64,000 nt of DNA from Cylindrotheca closterium (taxonomy: Eukaryota; Bacillariophyta; Bacillariophyceae; Bacillariales; Bacillariaceae): positions 633,765-697,764 of the forward strand of contig CAKOGP040002202.1 of the NCBI GenBank assembly GCA_933822405.4, given 5' to 3'. The notes beneath the pieces were generated by a model, which saw only the letters and a program-made list of their open reading frames with translations, had not been told where the DNA came from and searched no databases. Each line of letters starts with the position of its first letter. Position 1 is the stretch's first letter. Made by a program: the position numbers and the translations under genes. Shown here piece after piece: positions 50,134 through 61,017 of this stretch.

Positions 50134-50919
50134 TCTTTCCGTTTCGTTTTGGTTTTGGTTATTGGCCTTACAACACAGTTTGTCTCATATCCAAAACGAT
50201 GAGCGCAGTGCAGTGGCAAGAGATGACTACGTAGTATTGGTGCGCCACTGTGCTGTGATCTGGCAGCAACTCACTATAGTTTGACAGAATTCAGGTACTG
50301 TGGCAATTGAAAGGAGTATGACAACATGAATAACTGAACCGAATTCTCTGATGTAATCTTTTCGAGTAGAACAAACAACTTTCGAGCTTGTTGGAAAAGC
50401 AGTGAATGAATGTATGTACGAATCTGATAGATAGCAGGAAGAACAACCAAGGCTCTCTCCGAAGATTCGAAGTATGAGATTCTTCATATTGTTAGTAGGG
50501 GCAGTACACGGTGTACTGTACGATACCACTGTAGCGGTACAGGTACGTACACCTTACACTATTGATACAGTATTTGTGTTTTTCGACTTGGAGTCCAACT
50601 AGTCATTCCATACGCGGTCGAACAAATCAATCTTAGTCCAGCGAGCGAAAGTAAAGTGCGAGCGAGCCAGCGACGAACTTTCGTTCAAAAATATCTGTTC
50701 CTACATACGTTTTAACGTGGGCGAATGAATGAGTAACGTCGCTTATAAATAATTAGGCGCGACAGTTTTATCGGCCATTGGCCGATAAAAAACACAGAAA
50801 CGCTCAGTCGGATGGTCCGAATCCCACTTTCTAGGTAAAAAATTCAAACACAAGATTGATTGTCGTGCGCTCCGTCAATTCACCTCATAATTCTTTACCT
50901 CATACATTCATTCAAGAAG
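50134..50919. other. Divergent promoter region
   Basis: Genes start at 50133 (-) and 50920 (+). TAC(A/T)GTA is at 50514-50520 and 50566-50572. A cluster GCGGTACAGGTACGTACACC lies near 50534, and GGCCGATAAAA-type repeats near 50770 (TTATCGGCCATTGGCCGATAA, a palindrome). No gene is supported. Confidence 0.5.
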
Positions 50920-51867
50920 ATGGATACAAGTGCAACTGTTGCTGCCTCTGCTGCTGGAGTCATCGTTTTGGGCTTTTGGGTCGCTGCTGTTGTCTATTTA
51001 TTCTCCTACGACAAACGAGATAACGGAACAACCGACAGCGAGAGCAAGTCGCATGTGTACTCATGGACATTTCACGTCGAGAGCCTTCGCTTCTATGGAA
51101 TGCTTTGCTTCCTAGTAGTTCTGGCTGCTGGTGCACTTGTGACTGAAAAGAGTGGCATTGACACCATCGAAGATCCTACCAAGACTGTCATTTTTGAGCT
51201 GTTTGGAATCAATCATTCCTGCAACTGGATCGATCACAACCCAGTCAAAATGCTTGCCGCCATGCTCTTTCTCCCACTTGTTCAAATTCCGTGGATGCTT
51301 TACACCGTCTTTTGGCATTGTCGTGTAGCCAAAAGCGTCAAAACAGGAAAGGTTCCAAAGTGGCTGCTCAATGTCAGCCGAATTCTGTCGCCCTACAACT
51401 TCATTGCAATGTCACAACTTCACTTGTGGTTTGTCAACAACCCAAATGATACCTACGGCTTCACTGCCCACTACATCCCATACCTGATGTTTCAAATCGC
51501 GGTTTGCTTCATTCAGCTGTTGAATGTCTTGTACTTGACCTACATGGGCAAGCTGCCCTGGGGGGTCCCGACTGCAGTGGCAGGTACCTACTTTGCTCTC
51601 TTCACTGGAACTACCATCCTTTATGCCATCTTTGTCATTACCACTATCGCTGGTAGCCCAATCATCGATGCCACCAACAGCAAAGGAGAAGAACTTTTTA
51701 CCAACATCCTTTCGTTGACTTGGGGAGCCTTGATGGTTTTTGGTACTCTTATTCTATCTGGCAAGGAACGTTTGGATGGCGACAACATTACTTTGACGAT
51801 TGGTGATGGTATGTTACAAGTGGAAAGCTCGTCGGATGAAGAAATTCCCACATCGAGCAGCCGCTAG
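50920..51867 (+). CDS. Unknown multi-pass membrane protein
   Basis: 315 aa from the ATG at 50920; the frame upstream has only a TTG start. About seven hydrophobic helices are seen, beginning with AAGVIVLGFWVAAVVYLF and LRFYGMLCFLVVLAAGALV. Short charged loops lie between (CRVAKSVKTGKVPKWLLN), and the acidic, Ser-rich C-terminal tail (SSSDEEIPTSSS) should be cytoplasmic. Gly-Ile-Asn-His-Ser-Cys-Asn-Trp (GINHSCNW) in an extracellular or lumenal loop is distinctive. I do not recognise a family. The number of helices alone does not make it a GPCR. Confidence 0.68.
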   Translation: MDTSATVAASAAGVIVLGFWVAAVVYLFSYDKRDNGTTDSESKSHVYSWTFHVESLRFYGMLCFLVVLAAGALVTEKSGIDTIEDPTKTVIFELFGINHSCNWIDHNPVKMLAAMLFLPLVQIPWMLYTVFWHCRVAKSVKTGKVPKWLLNVSRILSPYNFIAMSQLHLWFVNNPNDTYGFTAHYIPYLMFQIAVCFIQLLNVLYLTYMGKLPWGVPTAVAGTYFALFTGTTILYAIFVITTIAGSPIIDATNSKGEELFTNILSLTWGALMVFGTLILSGKERLDGDNITLTIGDGMLQVESSSDEEIPTSSSR

Positions 51868-52166
51868 AAATAGCTCAGATCAACTGACGAGACTTGCAGT
51901 GTTGTAGTAGGTAACAGGAAATTATGAAACAAAATTGATAGATGTATTAATAGTACAATATTTTACAAGTAATAGTGTATTCTGCTGTGGTAGTTGTGAA
52001 CCGGTACGCAAGAATTCAATTTCAAAAGCCGCATTGATAAAGAGCTGCTTCAAAGGACGGGCGATCCTGAAGCTGCGTCGTGCGAACCTGTTTACAGAGA
52101 ATCCAGCTCACTCAGCGGGGACGATTCTCGTATCCTTTGAAATGAGATCTAATCTTTCTTTTGATC
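51868..52166. other. Convergent 3' flanks
   Basis: This is the gap between the membrane protein (+) and receptor cyclase B (-). Nothing was recognised. Confidence 0.35.
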
Positions 52167-55100
52167 CTAGACTGACTCAATGGACGAGAAAGCGTCGGCG
52201 CTCCATACGTCATCTGACTCTTGTCTCTTCACGGTGAACGGAGTGCAAGGTCCATTGCTTTCACCCACCCAGTATGTATCCATGACGCCCTTTCCCTTGA
52301 TGGGAATCATACCTCTCGACAATAGCTTCAAACTTGGATACTGCTGCTTCAATAACTTGACAGAGGCCACTGAGCATTGGATCCTATTCGCCAAAGACTT
52401 GCTCTCCATCATTCTTGCCATGTTCACAGTGTCTCCCAGAAGGCAATACCGAGGGGACTTAATACCCACAACATCCGCTACCACCGGACCAGAATGAAAG
52501 CCGCATCGAATGCTTACAAACCCCTTTCGTTCGTCATCTTTATCAATCAAGGTTGTCTTGGCAGCTGCAATGGCAGCGATGCTAAAATCAGCTATCCGCT
52601 TCGCATGGAAAGTGTGCTGGTCCTTGACCAAATTTGTCACCGCCATGAATGTGTCACCAATGGTTTCTACCTCGAAAACATCGTGATCTTTGGCGAGAGC
52701 ATCAAGCTTGCTATGCAGGCGATCCAACAAATCGACAACTTTATGAGAAGCGAACTCGGACGCAATTTTGTCAAAGTCAACGATATCGGAGAAGAAAATT
52801 GTTACACAGTCCCGATGCTCCGGTTCAGTCTTTCTTCCGTCTTGTAAGGCTTCCGCAATGTGGCTAGGGAAACTATCATGGAATCCAACACCACTGTCCA
52901 CTCGTTTGGTGGTTTTGCTGTTCGCCAAGGTCGATGTATCAGCTGCAGCCGGGTCAATACGCTTCAATCGAGTATCGATTTCTTCAAAAGTTGGCCGGCT
53001 GTCTGCCTCATCCACCAAACAGTCCGCTATCATTGATTTGATTTGAGAGGGGCAGCTTGCTGGAACAGTCGGTCGCTTCTGAATAGACTTGTCAGCAATC
53101 TCTCTTAACACAGTATTGGGGTCTTCTCCTTCGTAAGGATCTTTCCGGCTGCAGACTTCAACCAAAATGACTCCGAACGAGAATACATCACTGGCGGCGG
53201 TTTGAGCAGATTCATTCCGTAGAAGCTCTGGAGCCATCCAGTACGGAGTACCGGTGCCTCGTAGTTGCTTCTTTTGAGAAAGCCCAAAGTCTGCCACTTT
53301 GGCTCGAAAGTGACTGTCCACAAGAATATTGGCTGCCTTCAAATCTACAGTTTTTGATATAGGTCAGGCATAAGACTCTTAACGCACGAAACCGACAGAC
53401 AACCAAGGAAATACGCACCTCCATGAACCACTTGTGGGTCAGCAGAATGTAGGAATCGGACTCCTTGAGAAATGTCACGTAAAATCGGAAGGACAATTTC
53501 TCCATTGATGGCCATGGTGTCATTTTGTAGCAGGTCATGAAGCGATCCATAGTCCATGTACTCCATTACAAGCATTGGCTCCTCCTTGCTGTCAATAACA
53601 GCACCTACATAAGACAGAGCGTATGGGGCTTGGTAAGAGAGACATATAAATAGAACTTGTCATGTAAATGATTCGACGACGTACCCATCACCGTGCAGAT
53701 ACACGGATGCCGTAGCTTTGACAATGTTCTCATTTCTTCGACGAAATTCGATCGGAGCTTTTCCCAAGATGCTTTGGCACCCATCTCCACGTCTTTGTCA
53801 GGTCTGACTCGTTTACTGAATCCGGATCGAAGGCCAGGATTGTTCGAAGGGGTATGTTCTGATGAGTCCTTCCCGGTTTGCTCTGTGCTATCTTGTGGAT
53901 GAAACTGACGAAACGACGATTCAAAGGCAGCAGCTCTGTTTTTCGCTGGGATCACACGCTTTACAGCTACCTGCGTTCCGCGATATTCTGTGAAAAAATA
54001 TTGCCCATTGAGTTAGCCTCGACAGAAAGTGACAAAGGTGTGTCGTTAATTCAACACACTTACCTGCCAACAATACAAGGCCAAAGGTTCCGCGCCCAAC
54101 CACTTTTGTGGGTGTGCAAAACTTTAACTCGTCATGTTTAACCGTCCAAAGCATATCGTTTTGTGTCTCGTCTTTCACCTTCCGAACATACACCATGACA
54201 GTGATCAAAGTCAAAAAGATCACCACAGCAATAGTGACCATGACGATATTAATAACCGATGAACAAGTTCCGCCAATGTCGATCATGCTACTCTTGCAAA
54301 CACAGACTCCCCACTCGTCGGCCTTCCTTCCAGTGCCGAATCGCTGTGCAGGACAGTCGTGTTGCATCACATTGATTCGAAAAGGACTCTCTGGGATCTC
54401 TCGGCATGTTCCATCGTCTTCGCAAACTTCGATTATGACAACCTTATGACCCACTCTGGTCCTCGAAACGTCGAAGTCATAGTGAAATGTCCCATTAATA
54501 AAGTCCAAAACAAAGTCATCTCTACTGTCGTCACTCAACAGAAAAGCGCCCCTCATGGTAATGTTGTGTCGTTTCTTGTTGTCCGCTGCCAAAAAGGAAA
54601 TAGAGCTCCCCTGTTCGACAGCCCCGCACAAGGAGAACTTGGAGCATCCAGTTCCTGTGATGCCTCTTTGAATTATTTCTTCGTACTGCGTCGTGGTGGC
54701 GACGAAGTCGACCTCAAAGGCTTCCACGCAAGGACTGCACAAGCAGTCCCATCCATAGCATTCGAGACCCGAAACATTACATTGCTTGATAATATCTTCG
54801 CTGGAGCGAGCAAAGTGACCAGGCGGGCATGTCACTGCTTCTACTATATTCTGGAAACGCACGCATCTGGGACTCGGATCCCTGACTAGAAATCCAGTGG
54901 ACTCTTGCATAAATAGCATGTCAAGGTTCTGCTGAGGCTTTGTGTATCCCAATATTTGGGTTCCAATAGCGGTATATGCCTTCAAGGCCAGCTCAGCAGT
55001 CGTATCGCAACGCTTTATCGTTCCTTTCGAAAGGGTTTGGAAGCAATCGTCAGCGCAAACTGTGTTGTTTGACAAACACCCACGCTCCTCGAGACATGCC

Positions 55101-56065
55101 AGCAATGCCGGTGCAGCATCCGCGTGATCCCCCATGGCGAAGAGTGCTGCTTGTACCTTTTCCATGACAATGGGTTCCACGTGGGGCAACGCCTGAATTT
55201 GAGGTGTTGGTACTAGAGCCGAAGATATTTTGAACGGATATGGGACACCATTGCTAACGTGCTGTTGTTCTCCCAGAATTCGTACCCGAGACAAATTCAG
55301 TCGCTCGTCAGTATCAGGATCTTTGTAGAGCTCCAATGTACCAACAGCCGCGCACCCGACATCAACTTTCCCGTCAAGAACTGCCTCAAGCGCAAGGTTG
55401 GAATTTTGGAAGTACACTATTTGTTCCGGATCTTGAAGGTTATGAACCCCATTTCGAAGCAACACATCATAGCAAAGATTCCTGAATCAATATGAGCAAA
55501 GGAAATAAAGAAGCAATCCTTCGAAAGATCTCAGCAGAACTTACGTGGCCAAATTTGAGTATCTATTTGTGCCCAACTTTTTCCCTCTCACATCTTCAAC
55601 CGTCAGAATATCGGTTTGGTTGCTCAATGTGTACAATACAGCTCCAAATTGCGTGACATTGTAAAGCTCCCCTGTCTCTGGGTCTTGATCTACTCGACGC
55701 TCTGTCGCCAGAGCAATTGCGTGACCTTCGGATTCATAACATGAGCCCCGGTAGGAATTGCTGCTAATGAAGTCGTATCCTTCCGCCAGAGCATCCTTGG
55801 CTGTTGCAGCTTTTAGCCAATACTTGGATGAATTATACTTGAATGTAATCGAAGGATCGAACTGTTGTCCCACCACATCAGTGAGATAGTCTGCTACAAG
55901 GGAATGCCAGTAATGTCCTCCGAAGATGTATTCCCGTTGTGTTCCATTGATGGAAGGTTTGCTGAAATTGGGACAATCGTCCTGAGCTTGAACAAGAAGG
56001 ATCTGTAGTAGAATGCAGGGCAACACAAGGAAAGGGACTCGCAAGAGGCTTGGCCTTGTTTTCAT
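52167..56065 (-). CDS. Receptor guanylyl cyclase/kinase with PhnD-like ectodomain (copy B)
   Basis: Five exons: 56065-55545, 55481-54064, 53987-53685, 53604-53419 and 53344-52167, 1201 aa (the frame is open to another ATG at 56119). Introns are 63-80 nt, GT-AG, at the same positions and phases as the first four of copy A. Copy A's fifth intron is absent, so its exons 5 and 6 are one. The order is the same: signal peptide (ending LVQAQ), PhnD-like domain, Cys-rich region, membrane helix, TKL-type kinase with GRGTFGLV, VAVK, HGDLKAANIL and DFG, then cyclase with EVETIGDTFMAV and RYCLLGDTVNMARMMES. Glu and Cys again fit GTP as substrate. The Arg usually four residues after VN's Asn is displaced by one (Arg at +3, Met at +4). 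Confidence 0.87.
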
Positions 56066-56119
56066 CGTTTTTTGGTGATTGTTGAATGGAATGACGGGAA
56101 CGCACAAGAGAGATTTCAT

Positions 56120-57480
56120 GCAATGTTCGAGAATTGAGAATACAGAGATATATCATCAGTTCAATCGACTATTCCACGAGATAAATTTTCGTTAAAACCT
56201 ACTTTTTTAATTAATAGCGTCAAAGGCTCCGCTTGTTTGCCATTTAAAGAAAGGTTTGTTGGGCCTAATAAACAAGAACGAGAACACTGATCCACTTTTC
56301 TTCTGAGGTACTGCATCGCGTGGGTGTATTAGTTTTATTAGACCACACCAACAACTAAAAAATACGGTAGGACCTGTCACGTATTGAAATCATGTGATAG
56401 ACCTTACGACACCTTTTCATTAATTTACAGTAGGTACTGCACTGTCTGTACCGGTACTATGTGTATGGAAAGCGGCGGGACCGAGCGCACCATTACTCTC
56501 CGGCACCATTCCCTGCACCATAAATGCCCAAATGCCGCGTGCGTACTACAGTCATATTTCGTCCTCGTGCTCTCTTGAAAATAAGCGTTGTTTATCACCA
56601 ATTGACCAGAGCAGAGCAAGATTATAAAATTTGACCATCCAAGGAAGGAGGCGTGATCAAATCCACTTGCTGTCATTTAGGAGACTGGGTAGTTTACTAA
56701 TGAGTTGGTTTCGTGTTATCAACGGAACAGCTCCTCGCACCAGCCAGGAACAAAGCAAGAGGAGATGGCAAGCTCGATGTGATGAAGTTCAGCAAAATGC
56801 AGCAAGTGTCCGCAATGGACCATCGTTGCGTCGTTGCTCTGCATGATATCGTCGGTGGTGCAGAATAGTACATTTGTCTTACTGTAGTAGTTGTTGTCAT
56901 TCAAACATGAAGTAGCTAGTAGTACGGCATCCTCCTCTCTGTCGTTGTTCACAACCTCAAACCAGTGGAGATCCGCGAAATCCATTTATTGACGTGCCAT
57001 TCTTCTCCTTATACAGCCAAGGGCAAGGAGATAGAATAACTTGGTCTGCTAGTGGCGCAAGCGCCATGCATTGGTCTAAGAATGAAGATACCTGTAGAAG
57101 AAACACGAAGTAATGTACCGGTAGTTTGGAAGTTCGATTCACGAATGAATCAGGCTTGAATCCCGATGTTCGCAGAGGTTCTTTATTGAGAAAAAAGAAG
57201 ATGGTCGATATGACCCAACCATAATAACACCAGCCATCAAACTCACGTCATCCTTCATCCATCCGCAACACCTGTCAAGGGTACTGGTAAAGAAAATCAA
57301 GGAAAGAATATAATCATGGAAGGATTGAGACAATCTCTGCTTGCACCAGCTGTCAGCTCCTTCTTTTTGGTGATGGGCGCTGCCTCTGCCATCAAAGAAC
57401 AGGTCTGTACAGATATACGGTATTTGAACCAAATCATGAATGGTTGAATCATGAATCGACTCCGTGGACTCAACGGTCAT
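56120..57480. other. Gene-poor stretch upstream of copy B
   Basis: This is the promoter side of receptor cyclase B. TACAGTA is at 56426-56432, TACTGTA at 56880-56886 and TACCGGTA at 57116-57123. A weak minus-strand frame (56719-56985) is listed separately; a second at 57139-57480 was rejected. Confidence 0.45.
56719..56985 (-). CDS. Possible small protein, unknown
   Basis: 88 aa with an ATG start. The composition is protein-like: DFADLHWFEVVNNDREEDAV, then a Cys- and His-containing second half (HCGHLLHFAELHH). There is no signal peptide or membrane helix and no recognised family. It could be a genuine small gene, a remnant of a larger one, or chance. No intron is needed. Confidence 0.3.
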   Translation of the reverse strand: MDFADLHWFEVVNNDREEDAVLLATSCLNDNNYYSKTNVLFCTTDDIMQSNDATMVHCGHLLHFAELHHIELAISSCFVPGWCEELFR

Positions 57481-57897
57481 TGGAAATACACTGACCGGGA
57501 TAACGAATTCTAAATTGAGAAGTCCGATGTCAGCAAGGAGGCTTATGATTATCTTGGATTGCCATATGATTGATCTTGGATGTATGCCAGAATATAAGTA
57601 ACTGATCTTGAATGAAGGTCATTGCATGATCAAGCAAGATCAGAATGCTACTGTACGACTAGAGCCGATCTGAGAGATTTCATCAGATCAGAGCTCACAA
57701 CAACAAACAACGACAAATTCAATTCAATCCAATCTAAAAGAAACTTGATATCAATCTCAACTAATCTTAATCAATCAATACATTACAATCACAATCGTTT
57801 ATTGCCCCAAAACTTTTATTGAGTCATATCGATTGAGTTTTGTTACACGCTCCCTCTGCGCAAAGAACGATTTAACTTTTCTTTCAACTGATTCAAG

Positions 57898-59400
57898 ATG
57901 GCTAGAACCAGACGTCAAGCTCGTCGTCGTTGGAGACCTCAACGATATGCTTCAAGTGATGATGAAGCACAGGACTCCTTCAGAGCCGAAGAAGAAGTCC
58001 AAGAGAACGACTCCGATCTTGGAGAACGAGGAGACGCCGATGAAGACCAGGATCCACAAGATGATCCTGATGATGGTGATGATCCTGACGAGAATGAGGA
58101 TCCAGATGACAGCGGAGATGATGATAGCAACGAAGAAGATACTGATGACGAGAAGGAGGAAACCGATGGTGAAGCACCTGGATCTCTAACACCAGGATTG
58201 GCTAGTATGGGTAGGATCCTTCGCTATGAAAAGAAGTCAGATAAGAGCATCTTCAACAAGGCAACATCAAAGCTTGACGACGAAGGCTTCGACTGTACTT
58301 CAGACCAATTCCTTCAAATCATGAAGGCTTTGGAACATCGAGGAAATAACTTTGGATGGAACGACACTGGTGGGCTCTTCTGGGTACTAACACCAGGAAG
58401 ACAACCTGTCAACTTGCTACATAGCTATGGGTCAGTTTCATTGCCACGAATCCAACGTTATGAGCGCACCTATTGGGACAGTGGAAACCGCAAGAGTCAA
58501 GATGACAGAATGCTCTATGAATGCATCATGAATTCGCTTACTCGCGATGCAAAATCTAAGCTCAACATTCACTGGGAAGACTTTCAACTTGGACCGAACA
58601 AGCTTCCTTCCGGTCTATGCTTGCTCAAAACATTTATCCGTGAGGCATACTTGGATTCAAACGCGACTACTGGTATGATTCGTGAGCAGCTTTCAACGCT
58701 GGATGCATTTATCCCAACTGTGGACCATGACATCAATCGGTTCAATAATCATGTCAAGATGCTGTTGATGGCACTTCATGCGCGTGGTGAGAAGACTTTG
58801 GATCTTTTGACCTATCTGTTCAGGGCCTACAATGCTTGCAAAGACGAGAACTTTGTCAAGTACATTGGCGATCTTCAAACCGATCATGATATGGGAACGA
58901 AAGCGATCGATTCCCGTACACTTATGAGTCTCGCTGAGAAGAAGTACCGCATCATGGTGACGACGAAGACATGGGAAGCACCTTCAGCTGCCCAAGAGGA
59001 AATACTCGCTATGCAAACGCGCCTGAACAAGCTCTCGGATAAGCTAGCAGCCAAGACAAAGGATGGAAAGCAACGCAAGAGAAAAGAACTTGGTGCTGAT
59101 AATGGTTCACCCAAGAAAAAGGTGAAGTTCGAAAAAGGAAAAGGAAAGAAACAAATGAAGGAAAAACCTGACTGGATGTCCAAGCCACCTCCCAAAACCG
59201 AACTAAACAGGCCTCGATCTTGGAACAACAAACAATGGCATTATTGTTGTAAGGAGACAGGTGGAAACTGTGGTGGTGTCTGGCGTGTCCATCTCCCAAA
59301 GAATTGCAAGTCCAAACCAAAACACGATGATGAAAAGGAACCAGCCATTGTTGCCAAAGAGGCTATTGACGATTTGGTTGGTGGATACTACTCTGAATGA
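57898..59400 (+). CDS. gag: Copia Gag
   Basis: Single frame, 500 aa. The first 100 residues are very acidic (runs of Asp/Glu around a DDPDEN-type segment). Residues about 105-340 are the Gag core (ILRYEKKSDKSIFNKATSKL, WEDFQLGPNKLPSGLCLLKT). A basic segment follows (KKKVKFEKGKGKKQMKEKP), then a divergent Cys/His knuckle, WHYCCKETGGNCGGVWRVHL...NC, in place of the canonical CCHC. It forms the virus-like particle and binds RNA. The stop TGA at 59398-59400 is in the same frame as pol. The acidic N-terminus is unusual for a capsid and may be regulatory or encapsidation-related. Confidence 0.85.
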   Translation: MARTRRQARRRWRPQRYASSDDEAQDSFRAEEEVQENDSDLGERGDADEDQDPQDDPDDGDDPDENEDPDDSGDDDSNEEDTDDEKEETDGEAPGSLTPGLASMGRILRYEKKSDKSIFNKATSKLDDEGFDCTSDQFLQIMKALEHRGNNFGWNDTGGLFWVLTPGRQPVNLLHSYGSVSLPRIQRYERTYWDSGNRKSQDDRMLYECIMNSLTRDAKSKLNIHWEDFQLGPNKLPSGLCLLKTFIREAYLDSNATTGMIREQLSTLDAFIPTVDHDINRFNNHVKMLLMALHARGEKTLDLLTYLFRAYNACKDENFVKYIGDLQTDHDMGTKAIDSRTLMSLAEKKYRIMVTTKTWEAPSAAQEEILAMQTRLNKLSDKLAAKTKDGKQRKRKELGADNGSPKKKVKFEKGKGKKQMKEKPDWMSKPPPKTELNRPRSWNNKQWHYCCKETGGNCGGVWRVHLPKNCKSKPKHDDEKEPAIVAKEAIDDLVGGYYSE

Positions 59401-61017
59401 TGGTGCTGGGATGCACTCAACGGTATCAATGTGAACGGAATCTGGAAATTCCTTTGTGGCAAAATAAGCTACTTAGGATGTTTTATGCTCCTATATTTCA
59501 TCACGTACCTGAGTGTGATCCTTGGCCCAATCAAAACAATCAAAAATGCTACTTTCCCTGAATACGTGCCCAAACGCAAACGATGGAATCGTGCACGCAA
59601 AATCAGGCGTTTTATGTGGAATTATATCGTGGATTTGGATTACTATGTTTTTAACGTGGTGATTCGCTGGACTTTTGCCATGGGACTATGGACTCCAAAG
59701 GAAATCCGATTTGAAATTCGAAGAATGATTGCAGTGGCGAATTCATTGCAAGACAGTACTGATCAAATCACTAGGTCAAGCTGGTTGGATCGCCAAACTG
59801 CTAAAGTGAAGAAACGCAAACGGAGATACAATCATTTCAAGCGCAAGATCATGGCTATGACTGCAGTTGAATCTCCATTGCACATTCATGAAAGTACCAA
59901 TTCTGAAGGAGAACGGATTTATTCCAATCGTGCATCATTTGATACTGACTCTTGCCAAGTTGGTATTGATAATCGCGCGAGTGCTTGCATCTCTCACAGA
60001 ATTAAAGACTTTGTTGGTCCTTTGGTAAAGGTTAACCGATCTATCAAAGGTTTTGGTGGAGAACGTGTCATGAATGTCTATCAAGGCACCATTGTGTGGA
60101 AATGGCAGGACAATGATGGGCGATTGCATCGATTTCGAATTCCCAACTCTTACTATGTCCCCAAAGGAAACTGTCGACTTCTCAGTCCCCAACATTGGGC
60201 TAAGTCGCAGCTTGGAAGGGGGGTATCATCAATCACACAATATGGAATTGGTGAGACAACCACTTTTGACAAGTGTGTTCTATTTTGGGATCGAAAGAAG
60301 TATTCTTTGGATGTACCCCTTGGTCGCACCGACAATGTTGCCACCTTCTATTTGGCACCTGGCTTCAAACGATTTGACCTCTTTTGTCAAGAATGCAATT
60401 TCGACTATGACAAGAGTGAGGAGGAGCCGATTATTATCTCTCCAGCCGGTGTTGTCAGTGATAACGAAGAAGACGACGACGATGATGATGATGTTCTTCC
60501 ACCAGACCCCCCTCCAACTACAGCCACTACCTTTTGGTCCCGACTGACTACCAAATTTCGCCGTCCGAACCACAAGGCCAAGGCCCCTCAAACTCAAGCT
60601 CGCGAAGCAGCTTTTGACTTGGATGGACCAACTACAGATGGTGCACCCAAACCGGCGGTGATAGCCGAGGAGGAGGAGAAACAACCAACAACAGATAGCC
60701 AGCAACTACTACGGCTACACCACCAAATGGGTCACATCTCTTTTGCGAAACTGCAAAGCATGGCAAAGCAAAATATCATTCCACGAAGGTTGGCCAATGC
60801 TGATATTCCAAGATGCACTGCCTGTTGTTTTGCCAAAGCTACAAGACGACAATGGCGGGAGAAGAGGAGAAAGCATTGGACAAAGGAACAAACTGTAACA
60901 AGACCTGGAGAAGTCATTTCAGTTGATCAACTTGTCTTGCCTTCACCTGGATTGATTGCCCAAATATCTGGCACATTGACTAAGAAGCGATACAAGTACG
61001 CTACTGTTTATGTCGAC
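59401..61017 (+). CDS. pol: Copia Pol, 5' part (protease, integrase N-terminus), interrupted
   Basis: Same frame as gag, directly after its TGA; the first in-frame ATG is at 59485, so readthrough or reinitiation at a non-ATG codon would be needed. The open part starts with a hydrophobic segment (LGCFMLLYFITYLSVILGPI), unusual for pol. The protease site is QVGIDNRASACISHR, with DN instead of the usual D(T/S)G. The gag-pre-integrase zinc-binding part (RLHHQMGHISFAKLQ, then CTACCFAK) and the start of the integrase core (VISVDQL, with the first catalytic Asp) follow. At 61018 the frame enters the stem-loop repeat and stops at once. The original continuation resumes at 61350. Confidence 0.85.

Noticed and set aside
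57139..57480. A 113-codon minus-strand frame
   Set aside because: No recognisable motif, poor codon character, and it lies in a gap next to the copia element. Not called.
57481..57897. Exact 5' LTR and primer-binding site of the copia element
   Set aside because: The 3' LTR is outside the window and no primer-binding site could be recognised with confidence, so no boundaries were called.
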